Below, piece by piece: positions 1 to 7,584 of a stretch of DNA of 14,515 nucleotides. Origin of the DNA: an uncultured Arenimonas sp. (GTDB lineage Bacteria > Pseudomonadota > Gammaproteobacteria > Xanthomonadales > Xanthomonadaceae); the NCBI GenBank assembly GCA_946885815.1, contig CAMPHE010000008.1, positions 1-14,515 on the forward strand, given 5' to 3'. The notes beneath the pieces were generated by a model that was not told where the DNA came from, searched no databases, and saw only the letters and a list, made by a program, of their open reading frames with translations. Each line of letters opens with the position of its first letter. Within the stretch, counting starts at the first letter, position 1. Made by a program: the position numbers and the translations under genes.

Positions 1-683
1 GCGTCGAGCTTGCCGTACACCGGCTCGCCCCAGCCCGGCGGTACGCCGTGCGCTTCGGCATCGACGCGCGCGCCGGCGGAGTCGCCGGATTTGCGCAGCG
101 CGTCCATGAACGCCTCGAGCTCGCCGGTGCCGGCCGGATCGGGCCAGAAGAGCGGATTGGCCGCGACCGCCCCCCAGTCGAACGTGGTCGGGCGCAGGTC
201 GCCGACCTGCGCGACGCAGGCACGCACCGTGACGCCGTGGCGGTCGGCGAGCCAGCGCTTCGCGATCACCGCCGCGGCGACGCGCATCGTCGTCTCGCGC
301 GCCGAACTGCGGCCGCCGCCGCGCGGATCGCGCACGCCGTATTTGTGCAGGTAGGTGTAGTCGGCATGCCCCGGCCGGAACTGCGATGCGATCGCCGCGT
401 AATCCCGGCCGCGCGCGTCGGTGTTGCGCACCACCAGCGCGACCGGCGTGCCGGTGGTGGCGCCCTCGTACACGCCCGACACGATCTCGACGTCGTCGGC
501 CTCGTGGCGCTGCGACGTGTGCCGCGTGCGGCCGGTGGCGCGCCGCTCGAGGTCGGCGCGGAAATCCTCCGGCGCCACCGGGATGCCCGGCGGCAGCCCG
601 TCGATCACGCAGCCGATCGCCGGCCCGTGGCTCTCGCCGAACGTGGTGACGCGCAGCAACCGCCCGAAGGTGTTGGCACTCAT
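1..683 (-). CDS. aroC: Chorismate synthase, N-terminal part (runs off left edge)
   Basis: Chorismate synthase converts 5-enolpyruvylshikimate-3-phosphate to chorismate, the last shared step of aromatic amino acid synthesis, using reduced FMN in the cytoplasm. The window holds the first 227 codons; the family is usually about 360 residues, so roughly a third is missing beyond position 1. Visible signatures are the N-terminal [11 protein letters not shown] (residues 14-24), [13 protein letters not shown] near residues 54-66, the [10 protein letters not shown] segment and the [10 protein letters not shown] flavin/substrate loop, and [11 protein letters not shown] close to the edge. The ATG at 681-683 gives the standard MSANTFG start. 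It lies 9 bp downstream of the prmB stop codon, so the two are very probably co-transcribed, an arrangement common in gammaproteobacteria. Identification is firm. Confidence 0.96.
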   Translation of the reverse strand, partial: MSANTFGRLLRVTTFGESHGPAIGCVIDGLPPGIPVAPEDFRADLERRATGRTRHTSQRHEADDVEIVSGVYEGATTGTPVALVVRNTDARGRDYAAIASQFRPGHADYTYLHKYGVRDPRGGGRSSARETTMRVAAAVIAKRWLADRHGVTVRACVAQVGDLRPTTFDWGAVAANPLFWPDPAGTGELEAFMDALRKSGDSAGARVDAEAHGVPPGWGEPVYGKLD

Positions 684-692
684 CGGCGCGGC

Positions 693-1613
693 TCAGGCGC
701 GCCGCGCATCCGCCAGCTCGCGGATCCGCGCGTGGTGCTGCACGAGGTCGGCCCGCTCGACGACGAAGATGCCCATCTGCCCCACCTTGAACTCCACCCA
801 CGCGAACGGAACCTCGGGAAGCAGCGCCACCAGCGCGCGCTCGCTCTCGCCGACCTCGCAGACCAGCAGCCCGTCCGCCGACAGATGCGCCGGCGCGTCG
901 CGCAGGATCTCCAGCGCGAGGTCGAGGCCGTCGTCGCCGGCGCGCAGGCCGAGTTCGGGCTCGTGCGAATACTCCGGCGGCAGCGCGTCGGTCTCGGCGT
1001 GCGTCACGTACGGCGGGTTGGTGACGATCAGGTCGTACACCTCGCCGTCGAGCTGCCGGAACAGGTCGGACTTCAGCACGCGCACGTTGCGCGTTTCGAG
1101 CCGCTCCACGTTCTCGCGGGCCAGCGCCAGCGCGTCGTCGTCGATGTCGACGCAGTCCACCTGCCAGTGCGGATGCCAGTGCGCGGTGGCGATGCCGATG
1201 CAGCCCGAGCCGGTGCACAGGTCGAGCGCGCGTTCCACCTCGCGGCCGCCGAGCCACGGCTCGAACCCCGCTTCGATCAGCTCGGCGATCGGCGAACGCG
1301 GCACCAGCGCGCGCGAATCGCACTTGAAACTCAGGCCGGCGAACCAGGCCTCGCCGGTGAGGTAGCAGGCCGGCACGCGTTCGTTGATGCGGCGGGTGAA
1401 CAGCGCCAGCACGTCGCGCTTCTCGTCCTGCGTGAGCTTCGCGTGGCCGTACGCCGGGCCGAGATCGTGCGGCAGGTGCAGCGCGTGCAGGACCAGCTGC
1501 GTCGCTTCGTCCAGCGCGTTGTCGTGGCTGTGGCCGAAACTCAGGCCCGCGGCGCCGAAGCGGCTGGCGCCGTAGCGGATGAAATCGATGAGGGTCGCCA
1601 GTTCCGCGGGCAT
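693..1613 (-). CDS. prmB: 50S ribosomal protein L3 glutamine N5-methyltransferase PrmB
   Basis: PrmB transfers a methyl group from S-adenosylmethionine to a glutamine of ribosomal protein uL3 during 50S assembly. The 306-residue protein has a helical N-terminal domain (about 1-90), the RALVPRSPIAELI segment (101-113) that marks PrmB rather than the release-factor methylase PrmC, a SAM-binding DLCTGSGCIGIA motif (131-142) and the NPPY catalytic motif (199-202). Length matches the family. The ATG at 1611-1613 is chosen because GGAAAGG (1619-1625 on this strand) sits five bases upstream and MPAELATLIDFIRYG is a normal start; the open frame continues far upstream only because of the GC-rich composition. 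It is the first gene of the pair with aroC and is divergent from the SCO1-like gene. Confidence 0.95.
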   Translation of the reverse strand: MPAELATLIDFIRYGASRFGAAGLSFGHSHDNALDEATQLVLHALHLPHDLGPAYGHAKLTQDEKRDVLALFTRRINERVPACYLTGEAWFAGLSFKCDSRALVPRSPIAELIEAGFEPWLGGREVERALDLCTGSGCIGIATAHWHPHWQVDCVDIDDDALALARENVERLETRNVRVLKSDLFRQLDGEVYDLIVTNPPYVTHAETDALPPEYSHEPELGLRAGDDGLDLALEILRDAPAHLSADGLLVCEVGESERALVALLPEVPFAWVEFKVGQMGIFVVERADLVQHHARIRELADARRA

Positions 1614-1639
1614 GGGGGCCTTTCCTTCGCGAGGGCGCG

Positions 1640-1645
1640 AGTATA
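1640..1645 (-). promoter_or_regulatory. Probable -10 element for prmB-aroC
   Basis: TATACT on the minus strand matches the sigma-70 -10 consensus at five of six positions and is AT-rich in a very GC-rich setting. It would place the transcript start near 1633, about 20 bases before the prmB ATG, leaving room for the GGAAAGG ribosome-binding site. No convincing -35 hexamer is seen at 16-18 bp spacing. Confidence 0.5.
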
Positions 1646-1658
1646 GCGGCCGGGCCGG

Positions 1659-1664
1659 TATCAT
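1659..1664 (+). promoter_or_regulatory. Probable -10 element for the SCO1/SenC-psd pair
   Basis: TATCAT matches the -10 consensus at five of six positions and lies 14 bp from the divergent prmB -10 box. It would start transcription near 1671. That is downstream of the ATG at 1663-1665, which argues that this ATG is not the start codon and favours the GTG at 1693. There is no clear -35 element. This is inference from motif position alone. Confidence 0.4.
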
Positions 1665-1692
1665 GGCCGTTCCTGCCGCTCCGGGACGCGTC

Positions 1693-2388
1693 GTGTTCAA
1701 TCGCAACAACCTGCTGGTCGTGCTGGCCGCGCTCGCCGCCGGCCTCGGTCTCTGGGCGGCGCAGCTCGCGTTCGCGCCACCGGTCGCTCCGGAGATGTCG
1801 CCGTCCGCCGCGCCCGGCGCGACAGCGGAGACCGCGCCCGGCGCGCCGGTGGTCGATCCCGGTTCGCTGCGTGCCGTGCGCCTGTTTCCGCAGGTGCGCA
1901 CGCTGCCGCCGTTCGAACTGCGGCAGTCCGACGGCACCGCGCTGACGCCGGACGAGCTGCGCGGCCGCTGGACGCTCGTGTTCCTCGGTTTCACGCACTG
2001 TCCCGACGTCTGCCCGACCACGCTGTCCGATCTCGCCGCCGCGCAGAAGGCGTGGGCCGACCTGCCGGAAGCGACGCGGCCACGCGTGCTGTTCGTGTCG
2101 GTCGACCCGGAACGCGACACGCCGGTGAAGGCCGGCGAATACGCCGCGTTCTTCCACCCGGCGACGCTCGCCGCGACGGCGTCGACACCGGTGCTGGAAG
2201 ACTTCGCCGCCAGCCTCGGGATGGTCTTCATGCCGGTGCAGACGCCTGCCGGCGACGTCACGTTCGACCACAGCACGGGCGTCGTGCTGGTCGATCCGCA
2301 GGGGCGCCAGGCCGGGCTGATCCGGCCACCGCTGGTACCGGCCGACATCGCCGCCGACCTGCGCGCGCTGGTGGAGGCGACGCCATGA
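1693..2388 (+). CDS. SCO1/SenC family copper chaperone
   Basis: SCO1/SenC proteins are membrane-anchored, thioredoxin-fold copper carriers that help build the CuA centre of cytochrome c oxidase at the outer face of the inner membrane. Counting from the GTG start, residues 7-27 form one hydrophobic anchor, residues 28-57 an Ala/Pro-rich linker, and the rest the thioredoxin-like domain with FTHCPDVCP (copper-binding C103 and C107) and DHSTG (copper-binding H193). Start choice is uncertain. ATG at 1663 would add ten residues, but it overlaps a -10-like TATCAT, and the GTG gives [10 protein letters not shown] directly before the anchor. The stop overlaps the next start in ATGA, so psd is translationally coupled. 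No oxidase subunit genes are visible nearby. Confidence 0.9.
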   Translation: MFNRNNLLVVLAALAAGLGLWAAQLAFAPPVAPEMSPSAAPGATAETAPGAPVVDPGSLRAVRLFPQVRTLPPFELRQSDGTALTPDELRGRWTLVFLGFTHCPDVCPTTLSDLAAAQKAWADLPEATRPRVLFVSVDPERDTPVKAGEYAAFFHPATLAATASTPVLEDFAASLGMVFMPVQTPAGDVTFDHSTGVVLVDPQGRQAGLIRPPLVPADIAADLRALVEATP

Positions 2389-3230
2389 GCCCGAAGGTGA
2401 TCCTGCAGTACCTGCTGCCGCACCGGCTGCTGACGTCGGTGGCGTATTCGGTCGCACGCATCCGCACGCCGTGGTTCAAGGACTGGCTGATCCGTTTCGT
2501 GATCCGGAAGTTCGGCGTGGACATGGCCGAGGCCCGCGAGCCCGATCCGACGCATTACCGCACCTTCAACGAGTTCTTCACCCGCGAACTCAAGGCCGGC
2601 GCGCGCGTGCCCGACCCGGATCCGTCGACGCTGGTGATGCCGGCCGACGGCAAGGTGAGCCAGGTGGGGCGCATCGCCGCGGGGAAGATCTTCCAGGCGA
2701 AGGGCCATTCGTTCACCGCCACGGAGCTGCTCGGCGACGCCGCGCTGGCCGCGCCTTACGCCGACGGCTGGTTCGCGAACATCTATCTGTCGCCGCGCGA
2801 TTACCACCGCGTGCACATGCCATGGACCGGCACGCTGGTCGAGACGCTGCACGTGCCGGGCCGCCTGTTCACCGTCGCGCCCTGGGGCGTCGCCGCCATC
2901 CCCGGCCTGTTCGCGCGCAACGAGCGCCTCGTCTGCCATTTCGAAACGGACTTCGGACCGATGTGCTCGGTGATGGTCGGCGCGATGCTGGTGTCGGGTG
3001 TCGAATCGGTCTGGAACGGCGAGGAGATCCCGCCGTACGCGTCGCGGCCGGTGCGCCGCGACTGGCGCGGCCACGGCATCACCCTGCCCCGCTTCGCCGA
3101 GATGGCGCGCTTCAACTACGGCTCGACCGTCGTGCTGCTGTTCCCGCGCGACGCCGTGGAGCTCGACACGATCGGCACCGAAACGCAGACGCGGCTCGGC
3201 GAGCGCCTCGGCCGCGTTCTCGCCCGCTGA
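2385..3230 (+). CDS. psd: Phosphatidylserine decarboxylase proenzyme
   Basis: This enzyme decarboxylates phosphatidylserine to phosphatidylethanolamine, the main zwitterionic membrane lipid, at the inner membrane. The 281-residue length fits the bacterial type I proenzyme. Recognisable features are the FNEFFTREL segment (about 62-70), the ADGKVSQ motif (about 86-92), [15 protein letters not shown] (about 130-144) with the catalytic Asp/His region, and the self-cleavage site near the C-terminus. The site reads YGST with Ser at about residue 247, which becomes the pyruvoyl group; LGST is the more usual form, and the essential Gly-Ser is intact. The ATG overlaps the stop of the SCO1-like gene by 4 bp (ATGA). 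Function is firm; coupling of lipid synthesis to a copper chaperone is positional only. Confidence 0.95.
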   Translation: MSPKVILQYLLPHRLLTSVAYSVARIRTPWFKDWLIRFVIRKFGVDMAEAREPDPTHYRTFNEFFTRELKAGARVPDPDPSTLVMPADGKVSQVGRIAAGKIFQAKGHSFTATELLGDAALAAPYADGWFANIYLSPRDYHRVHMPWTGTLVETLHVPGRLFTVAPWGVAAIPGLFARNERLVCHFETDFGPMCSVMVGAMLVSGVESVWNGEEIPPYASRPVRRDWRGHGITLPRFAEMARFNYGSTVVLLFPRDAVELDTIGTETQTRLGERLGRVLAR

Positions 3231-3345
3231 CCGCGCCGGAAATCCTTCCGGAAGATGCTCCGCCGTCCGTGGCGGCGGCTGACGCGGCTCCGGAGGGTTC
3301 GCCCGCTGACGTGACATCGACGGCGCCACGGCGCCGCGGCGCGGC
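3231..3345. other. Intergenic psd-bpt stretch with weak inverted repeats
   Basis: This is the longest non-coding stretch in the window. It contains CCGGAA/TTCCGG (3236-3251, 4-base loop), nested with the 10-bp palindrome CTTCCGGAAG (3245-3254), then CCGCC/GGCGG (3260-3275). Near the promoter lie two GGCGCC palindromes (3322-3335 area). None is followed by a T-run, so no classical terminator can be claimed. An exact 12-bp repeat, TCGCCCGCTGAC, occurs at the psd stop (3220-3231) and again at 3299-3310. Confidence 0.35.
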
Positions 3346-3351
3346 TACACT
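3346..3351 (+). promoter_or_regulatory. Probable -10 element for bpt
   Basis: TACACT matches the -10 consensus at four of six positions and is followed by CCCCGC and then the ATG. The expected transcript start, about seven bases after the box, falls on or next to the bpt ATG at 3358, so the mRNA could be leaderless. No -35 hexamer is visible at standard spacing. Confidence 0.4.
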
Positions 3352-3357
3352 CCCCGC

Positions 3358-4074
3358 ATGGGTACCAACCAGCACGCGATCCGGCTGTTCCAGACGCTCG
3401 AGCACGCGTGCGGGTACTGGCCGGAGCGGCTGTCGCGCGACCTGATCGTCGACCCGACCGACCCGCAGCTGCCGAACGTGTTCCCGCAGGCGCTGGCGAT
3501 GGGCTTCCGCCGTTCCGGCGGCCATGTCTACCGGCCGTACTGCGCCGGGTGCCGCGCGTGCATCTCCGTGCGCATCCCGGTCGACCGGTTCGTGCCGTCG
3601 CGCGCGCAGAAGCGCTGCCTCGCACGCAATGCCGACGTCGACGTGGCGACCGCGCCGGCGGCGCGCACGCCGGAAAATTTCGCGCTCTACCGGCGCTATC
3701 TCGACACGCGGCATCGCGGTGGCGGGATGGACGATCCGGCGCCCGAGAATTTCGACGCGTTCCTCGCCTGCGCGTGGAGCCCGACGCGGTTCCTCGAATT
3801 CCGCCTCGGCGGCGAGCTGATCGCGCTGGCGGTGACCGACGTCGTGCCCGACGCGCTGTCGGCGGTCTATACGTTCTACGCGCCCGAATACGCGGCGCGC
3901 AGCCTCGGCACGTTCGCGATCCTGACGCAGGTGCGCCGCGCGCAGGCCGAAGGCCGCCGCTTCGTGTACCTCGGGTTCTGGCTCGACGGCCACCCGAAGA
4001 TGGAATACAAGCGCGGCTTCCGGCCGCTCGAATACCTCGATGGCGCGCAATGGCGCGCGATGCCCGACTCCTGA
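3358..4074 (+). CDS. bpt: Aspartate/glutamate leucyltransferase (N-degron pathway)
   Basis: Bpt attaches leucine from Leu-tRNA to proteins with N-terminal Asp or Glu, marking them for ClpS/ClpAP degradation. The 238-residue protein shows the family's N-terminal cysteine cluster, [15 protein letters not shown] (C62, C65, C68), the GNAT-like C-terminal half, the [10 protein letters not shown] segment (about 182-191), YLGFWL (204-209) and KMEYK (214-218). Length is normal and all landmark blocks are intact. The ATG at 3358 follows CTACACTCCCCGC with no Shine-Dalgarno sequence, which fits a leaderless transcript. The lipoprotein gene begins 19 bp after its stop on the same strand and may share the transcript. 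Identification is firm; the choice between Bpt and Ate rests on overall resemblance to the bacterial leucyl enzymes. Confidence 0.94.
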   Translation: MGTNQHAIRLFQTLEHACGYWPERLSRDLIVDPTDPQLPNVFPQALAMGFRRSGGHVYRPYCAGCRACISVRIPVDRFVPSRAQKRCLARNADVDVATAPAARTPENFALYRRYLDTRHRGGGMDDPAPENFDAFLACAWSPTRFLEFRLGGELIALAVTDVVPDALSAVYTFYAPEYAARSLGTFAILTQVRRAQAEGRRFVYLGFWLDGHPKMEYKRGFRPLEYLDGAQWRAMPDS

Positions 4075-4093
4075 TCCCGACCGCGACGGTGCC

Positions 4094-5329
4094 ATGCCCA
4101 CTTCGACTCCCGCTTTCCTGCGCGCGTGCGCGATCCTGCTGTCGGTCGCGACCGCGATGACCGGTTGCGGCGGCACGCGTCCCGATGCACCGGCCCCCGC
4201 CGCGGCCGGCACGCCCGCGGCGCGGCCCGCGACCGACCGCATCCGTTTCGCGACCTTCAACACCTCGCTGTTTTCCGACGACGCCGGCGGCCTCGTCGCG
4301 CGACTGCGCGGGGACGATGCCGCCGCCCGCAAGATCGCCGCGACCGTCCAGCACGTGCGTCCCGACGTGCTGCTGCTGAACGAGTTCGACCACGACGACG
4401 CCGGCGAGGCCGCCGCGCTGTTCGTCGGGCGCTACCTGGGCGAAGGCCAGCACGGACAGCCGGCGATCGCATACCCGTACGTCTACTCCGCGCCGGTGAA
4501 CACCGGCGTGCCGAGCGGCCTCGACCTCGATCGCGACGGCACCACCGCCGGCGCCGGCCGCGCCCGCGGCAACGACGCGTGGGGTTACGGCATGCATCCC
4601 GGGCAGTACGGGATGCTGGTGCTGTCGCGCTTCCCGATCGACGCCGACGCGGTGCGCAGCTTCCGGCAGCTGCGCTGGAGCACGATGCCCGGGGCGCTGG
4701 CGCCGCTCGACCCGGCGACGATGACGCCGCACTACCCCGCCGACGTGTGGGCGCAGCTGCGGCTCAGCTCCAAGTCGCACTGGGACCTGCCGATCGACAC
4801 GCCGATCGGCCGCATCCACCTGCTCGCCGCCCACCCGACGCCGCCGGCGTTCGACGGCGTCGAGAAGCGCAACGTGCTGCGCAATCACGACGAGATCCGG
4901 CTGTGGGCGGATTATCTCGACGACGCACCGTCCGACGCGGCGTGGCTGTGCGACGACGCCGGCCGCTGCGGCGGGCTCGCCGACGCCGAGCGGTTCGTGA
5001 TCGCCGGCGACTACAACGCCGATCCGCGCGACGGGCGCAGCCTGCCCGGCGCGATCGCGCAGCTGCTCGAACACCCGCGGGTGCAGCGGCTGGCGCCGCC
5101 GCGCAGCGCCGGCGCCGCCGCGGCCGCGACGGCGGCGACCGACGCGTTCGCCGCGCACGACACCGCGCAGTTCGGCCGCGAGAACCTGCGCGTCGACTAC
5201 GTGCTGCCGTCGCTCGGCCTGCCGGTGCGCGACAGCGGCGTGTTCTGGCCGCGCGCGGGCGAACCGGGCGCCGACTGGCTCGACGCGACCGACCACCACC
5301 TGGTGTGGATCGACCTCGCGGTCGAATGA
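4094..5329 (+). CDS. Endonuclease/exonuclease/phosphatase family lipoprotein
   Basis: This is a metal-dependent hydrolase of the EEP (DNase I-like) fold; its substrate, whether nucleic acid or phosphoester, cannot be read from sequence. The 411-residue product starts with a hydrophobic segment (7-24) ending in MTGC, a usable lipobox with lipidated C25, followed by an Ala/Pro-rich tether to about residue 47. The catalytic blocks appear in family order: FATFNTS (N56), LLNEFD (E97), AAHPTPP (H247), GDYNADP (D306, N308) and TDHHLVW (D400, H401). Export to the periplasm or outer membrane is therefore likely. The ATG at 4094 is chosen over the upstream ATG at 4040 because 4040 lies inside bpt and would place charged residues ahead of the signal peptide. 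Its stop TGA directly abuts the stop of convergent purT. Confidence 0.88.
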   Translation: MPTSTPAFLRACAILLSVATAMTGCGGTRPDAPAPAAAGTPAARPATDRIRFATFNTSLFSDDAGGLVARLRGDDAAARKIAATVQHVRPDVLLLNEFDHDDAGEAAALFVGRYLGEGQHGQPAIAYPYVYSAPVNTGVPSGLDLDRDGTTAGAGRARGNDAWGYGMHPGQYGMLVLSRFPIDADAVRSFRQLRWSTMPGALAPLDPATMTPHYPADVWAQLRLSSKSHWDLPIDTPIGRIHLLAAHPTPPAFDGVEKRNVLRNHDEIRLWADYLDDAPSDAAWLCDDAGRCGGLADAERFVIAGDYNADPRDGRSLPGAIAQLLEHPRVQRLAPPRSAGAAAAATAATDAFAAHDTAQFGRENLRVDYVLPSLGLPVRDSGVFWPRAGEPGADWLDATDHHLVWIDLAVE

Positions 5330-6529
5330 TCAGCGCAGCGTGACCTGCAGCGCGGCGGCGGCGCGACGCGCCTTCGCCCGCGCCTCGTCGATGTCTGTCC
5401 CGCGCGCGAGCGTCACCGCGACGCGGCGATGGCCTTCGACCCGCGGCTTGCCGAACAGGCGCAGCGCGGTGTCGGGCTCCGCCAGCGCCGCATCGACGCC
5501 GGAGAATTCCGGCACGCCATGGCCATGCGCGAGCACCGCGCACGAGGCCGACGGCCCGAGCGCGGCGATGTTGGGCACCGGCAGGCCGAGGATCGCCCGC
5601 GCGTGCAGCGCGAACTGGCTCAGCTCCTGCGAGATCAGCGTCACCAGGCCGGTGTCGTGCGGTCGCGGCGAGACCTCGCTGAACCAGACGTCGTCGCCGC
5701 GGACGAACAGCTCGACGCCGAACAGGCCCCAGCCGCCCAGTTCGGCCGTCACGCGCTCGGCGATCGCCTGCGAACGCGCCAGCGCCGTGGCGGCCATCGG
5801 CTGCGGCATCCAGCTTTCGCGGTAGTCGCCGGCTTCCTGCCGGTGCCCGACCGGCGGGCAGAAGCTCGTGCCGTCGCGGTGGCGCAGCGTGAGCAGGGTG
5901 ATCTCGTAGTCGAAGTCGACGAAGCCTTCGACGATGCAGCGCCCGCGGCCGGCGCGGCCGCCGGTCTGCGCGGTGTCCCACGCGGCGTCGACGTCCTGCG
6001 TGGCGCGCACGGTGCTCTGGCCGTGGCCCGAGGACGACATCACCGGCTTCACCACGCACGGCAGGCCGATCGCGCGCACCGCGTCGAGGTATTCCTCGCG
6101 CGTGTCGACGAAGCGGTACGGCGAGGTCGGCACGCCCAGCGTTTCGGCGGCCAGCCGGCGGATGCCTTCGCGGTCCATCGTCAGCCGCGCCGCACGCGCG
6201 GTGGGGACGACGCGCTGGCCCGTTTCGGCTTCCAGCTCCACCAGTGTCCGCGTGTGGATCGCCTCGATCTCCGGCACTACCAGGTCCGGCTTCTCGCGCG
6301 CGATCAGCTCGCGCAGCGCCGCCGGGTCGAGCATGTCCAGCGTGTGGCTGCGATGCGCGACCTGCATCGCCGGCGCGGCGTCGTAGCGGTCGCAGGCGAT
6401 CACCTCGATGCCGAAGCGCTGCAGCTCGATCGTCACTTCCTTGCCCAGTTCGCCCGAACCGAGCAGCAGCACACGGCGCGCATGCGGCGTCAGCGGGGTG
6501 CCGAAGGTGACGGTGCGCGGGTCGGTCAT
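5330..6529 (-). CDS. purT: Formate-dependent GAR transformylase (GAR transformylase 2)
   Basis: PurT makes formyl-GAR from glycinamide ribonucleotide, formate and ATP, a folate-independent version of the third step of purine synthesis. The 399-residue ATP-grasp enzyme has the substrate-binding [11 protein letters not shown] block (21-31), VPEIEAIHT (85-93), the ATP-binding [14 protein letters not shown] (159-172), a central ATP-grasp region (about 198-290) ending in [15 protein letters not shown] (284-298) and [16 protein letters not shown] (302-317). The glycine-rich loop reads SSGHGQ where E. coli has SSGKGQ, a modest change unlikely to abolish activity. Length is typical. The gene stands alone, convergent with the lipoprotein gene and divergent from the secreted-protein gene at 6627. 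Confidence 0.96.
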   Translation of the reverse strand: MTDPRTVTFGTPLTPHARRVLLLGSGELGKEVTIELQRFGIEVIACDRYDAAPAMQVAHRSHTLDMLDPAALRELIAREKPDLVVPEIEAIHTRTLVELEAETGQRVVPTARAARLTMDREGIRRLAAETLGVPTSPYRFVDTREEYLDAVRAIGLPCVVKPVMSSSGHGQSTVRATQDVDAAWDTAQTGGRAGRGRCIVEGFVDFDYEITLLTLRHRDGTSFCPPVGHRQEAGDYRESWMPQPMAATALARSQAIAERVTAELGGWGLFGVELFVRGDDVWFSEVSPRPHDTGLVTLISQELSQFALHARAILGLPVPNIAALGPSASCAVLAHGHGVPEFSGVDAALAEPDTALRLFGKPRVEGHRRVAVTLARGTDIDEARAKARRAAAALQVTLR

Positions 6530-6556
6530 GGCGGCGGCGGCGTGGGGAAAGCGCGG

Positions 6557-6562
6557 ATTGTA
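6557..6562 (-). promoter_or_regulatory. Probable -10 element for purT
   Basis: TACAAT on the minus strand matches the -10 consensus at five of six positions. It would start transcription about 20 bases before the purT ATG. The intervening run of GCC repeats shows no strong ribosome-binding site. A PurR operator is not evident. Confidence 0.45.
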
Positions 6563-6626
6563 CCGGCGCGGTTATCCGCTCCGGACGAATCTGGCATCCT
6601 CGCGGCTTGCCCGAAAACGGTTCCGC

Positions 6627-7541
6627 ATGCGCCGCATCACGCTCTTCCTCGCCCTCTGCCTGCCGCTGCTGCCGCCGCCACCGGCCACGGCCGCCCGCTG
6701 GAGCGAGCCGGAAATCGCCGGCCTCGTCACCGACCGCGCGCTCGCCGAGATCAGCGGCATGGCGGCGTCGCGGGCGCACCCCGGCGCCTGGTGGACGATC
6801 AACGACGGCGGCAACGGCGCCCGGCTGCACCTGATGGACGAGCGCGGCCGCCACCGCGGCAGCATCGACATCGCCGGCATCGAGAATCGCGACTGGGAAG
6901 ACCTCGCCGCGTTCGAGTTCGAAGGCCGGCCGATGCTGCTCGTGGCCGACACCGGCGACAACGGCGGCATCCGCGGCGAACTGGTGCTGCATGCGATCGA
7001 GGAACCGGCCGTGCTCGACCGCCCGGCGCGCGTCGCCTGGACGCTGCGCTTCGCGTGGCCGGATGGCCCGCGGGACTGCGAGGCGATCGCGGTCGACGCC
7101 GCGCGCGGCGAAGTGCTGCTCGTGTCGAAGAAGCGCGTGCCGCCGGAACTGTTCCGCCTCCCGCTGCGGCCACCGGCCGACGGCGGCGTGCTCGTCGCCG
7201 AGCCGCTCGGCACGCTCGCCGGCGTCGCCCAGCCCGATGCCGACGACCTCGCCAGGAATCCGGTCTACGGCCGCTACCGGGCGCAGATCACCGGCGCCGC
7301 GCTGAGCCCGAACGGCCGCGTGCTGGCGGTGCTGAGCTATCGCTCCCTGCACTTCGTGGTCCGCGAGCGCGGCGCCGGGTGGACCGCGGCGCTCGCCCGT
7401 CCGGTGTCGACGCTGGTGCTGCCGTGGGTGCCGCAGGCCGAGGCCGTGGCCTTCGCCACGGACGGCCTGTCGCTGCAGATCGGCAGCGAGCAGCTGCCCT
7501 CGCCGCTGCTGCGATACCGGGTCGAGGCTGTTGCACGATGA
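6627..7541 (+). CDS. Secreted protein of unknown function, probable beta-propeller
   Basis: The 304-residue product has a signal peptide (MRRITLFLALCLPLL, with cleavage likely after about residue 22 in PPATAA). I do not recognise a characterised family. The mature part carries motifs spaced like propeller blades: ISGMAASRAHPGAWWTINDGG (42-62), NRDWEDLAAF (87-96), LLVADTGDNGG (104-114), DCEAIAVDA (150-158), ALSPNGRVLAVLSY (225-238) and AEAVAFA (271-277). The Asp/Glu/Asn-rich loops resemble metal-binding loops of phytase-like or esterase-like propellers, but that is inference. The ATG at 6627 is chosen because it begins the signal peptide; upstream codons in frame lie in the purT promoter region. 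The stop TGA overlaps the first operator-like repeat of the next operon, so read-through from this gene could feed it. Confidence 0.75.
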   Translation: MRRITLFLALCLPLLPPPPATAARWSEPEIAGLVTDRALAEISGMAASRAHPGAWWTINDGGNGARLHLMDERGRHRGSIDIAGIENRDWEDLAAFEFEGRPMLLVADTGDNGGIRGELVLHAIEEPAVLDRPARVAWTLRFAWPDGPRDCEAIAVDAARGEVLLVSKKRVPPELFRLPLRPPADGGVLVAEPLGTLAGVAQPDADDLARNPVYGRYRAQITGAALSPNGRVLAVLSYRSLHFVVRERGAGWTAALARPVSTLVLPWVPQAEAVAFATDGLSLQIGSEQLPSPLLRYRVEAVAR

Positions 7542-7558
7542 TATCTTTGTGATATCTT
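7531..7558 (+). promoter_or_regulatory. Probable promoter of the SPFH-RHH operon
   Basis: TTGCAC (7531-7536) resembles a -35 box and TATCTT (7553-7558) a -10 box, with 16 bp between them. The stretch is unusually AT-rich for this window. The tandem GATATC repeat lies in the spacer and over the -10, which is where a repressor would block RNA polymerase. The predicted start near 7565 leaves a short leader with AGGGAGAG (7572-7579) five bases before the ATG at 7585. Confidence 0.55.
7539..7558 (+). promoter_or_regulatory. Tandem operator-like repeat, two copies of TGATATCTT
   Basis: TGATATCTT occurs at 7539-7547 and again at 7550-7558. Each copy contains the palindrome GATATC (7540-7545 and 7551-7556), with centres 11 bp apart, one turn of the helix. 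Ribbon-helix-helix repressors of the Arc/MetJ type commonly bind such repeated half-sites cooperatively, and the second gene of this operon encodes an Arc-like protein. Autoregulation is therefore the natural inference; no binding evidence is available. The first copy overlaps the stop codon of the upstream gene. Confidence 0.6.
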
Positions 7559-7584
7559 CTCTCCCATCCACAGGGAGAGACGCC

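Noticed and set aside
48..1646. 532-residue open frame on the plus strand
   Set aside because: It is antisense to aroC and prmB, has a His/Arg/Ala/Val-rich low-information composition and no recognisable motif.
3236..3275. Rho-independent terminator after psd
   Set aside because: The stems are only 5-6 bp and no T-run follows.
693..3329. 878-residue open frame on the minus strand that contains prmB and continues across the SCO1-like and psd genes
   Set aside because: Only the last 306 residues look like a protein family; the rest is antisense to two well-supported genes and has the Arg/Ala/Gly/Pro-rich composition of a GC-rich shadow frame. The ATG at 1613 has a ribosome-binding site.
5429..7552. 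707-residue plus-strand open frame covering purT and the propeller gene
   Set aside because: It is antisense to purT and out of frame with the secreted protein; composition is shadow-like.
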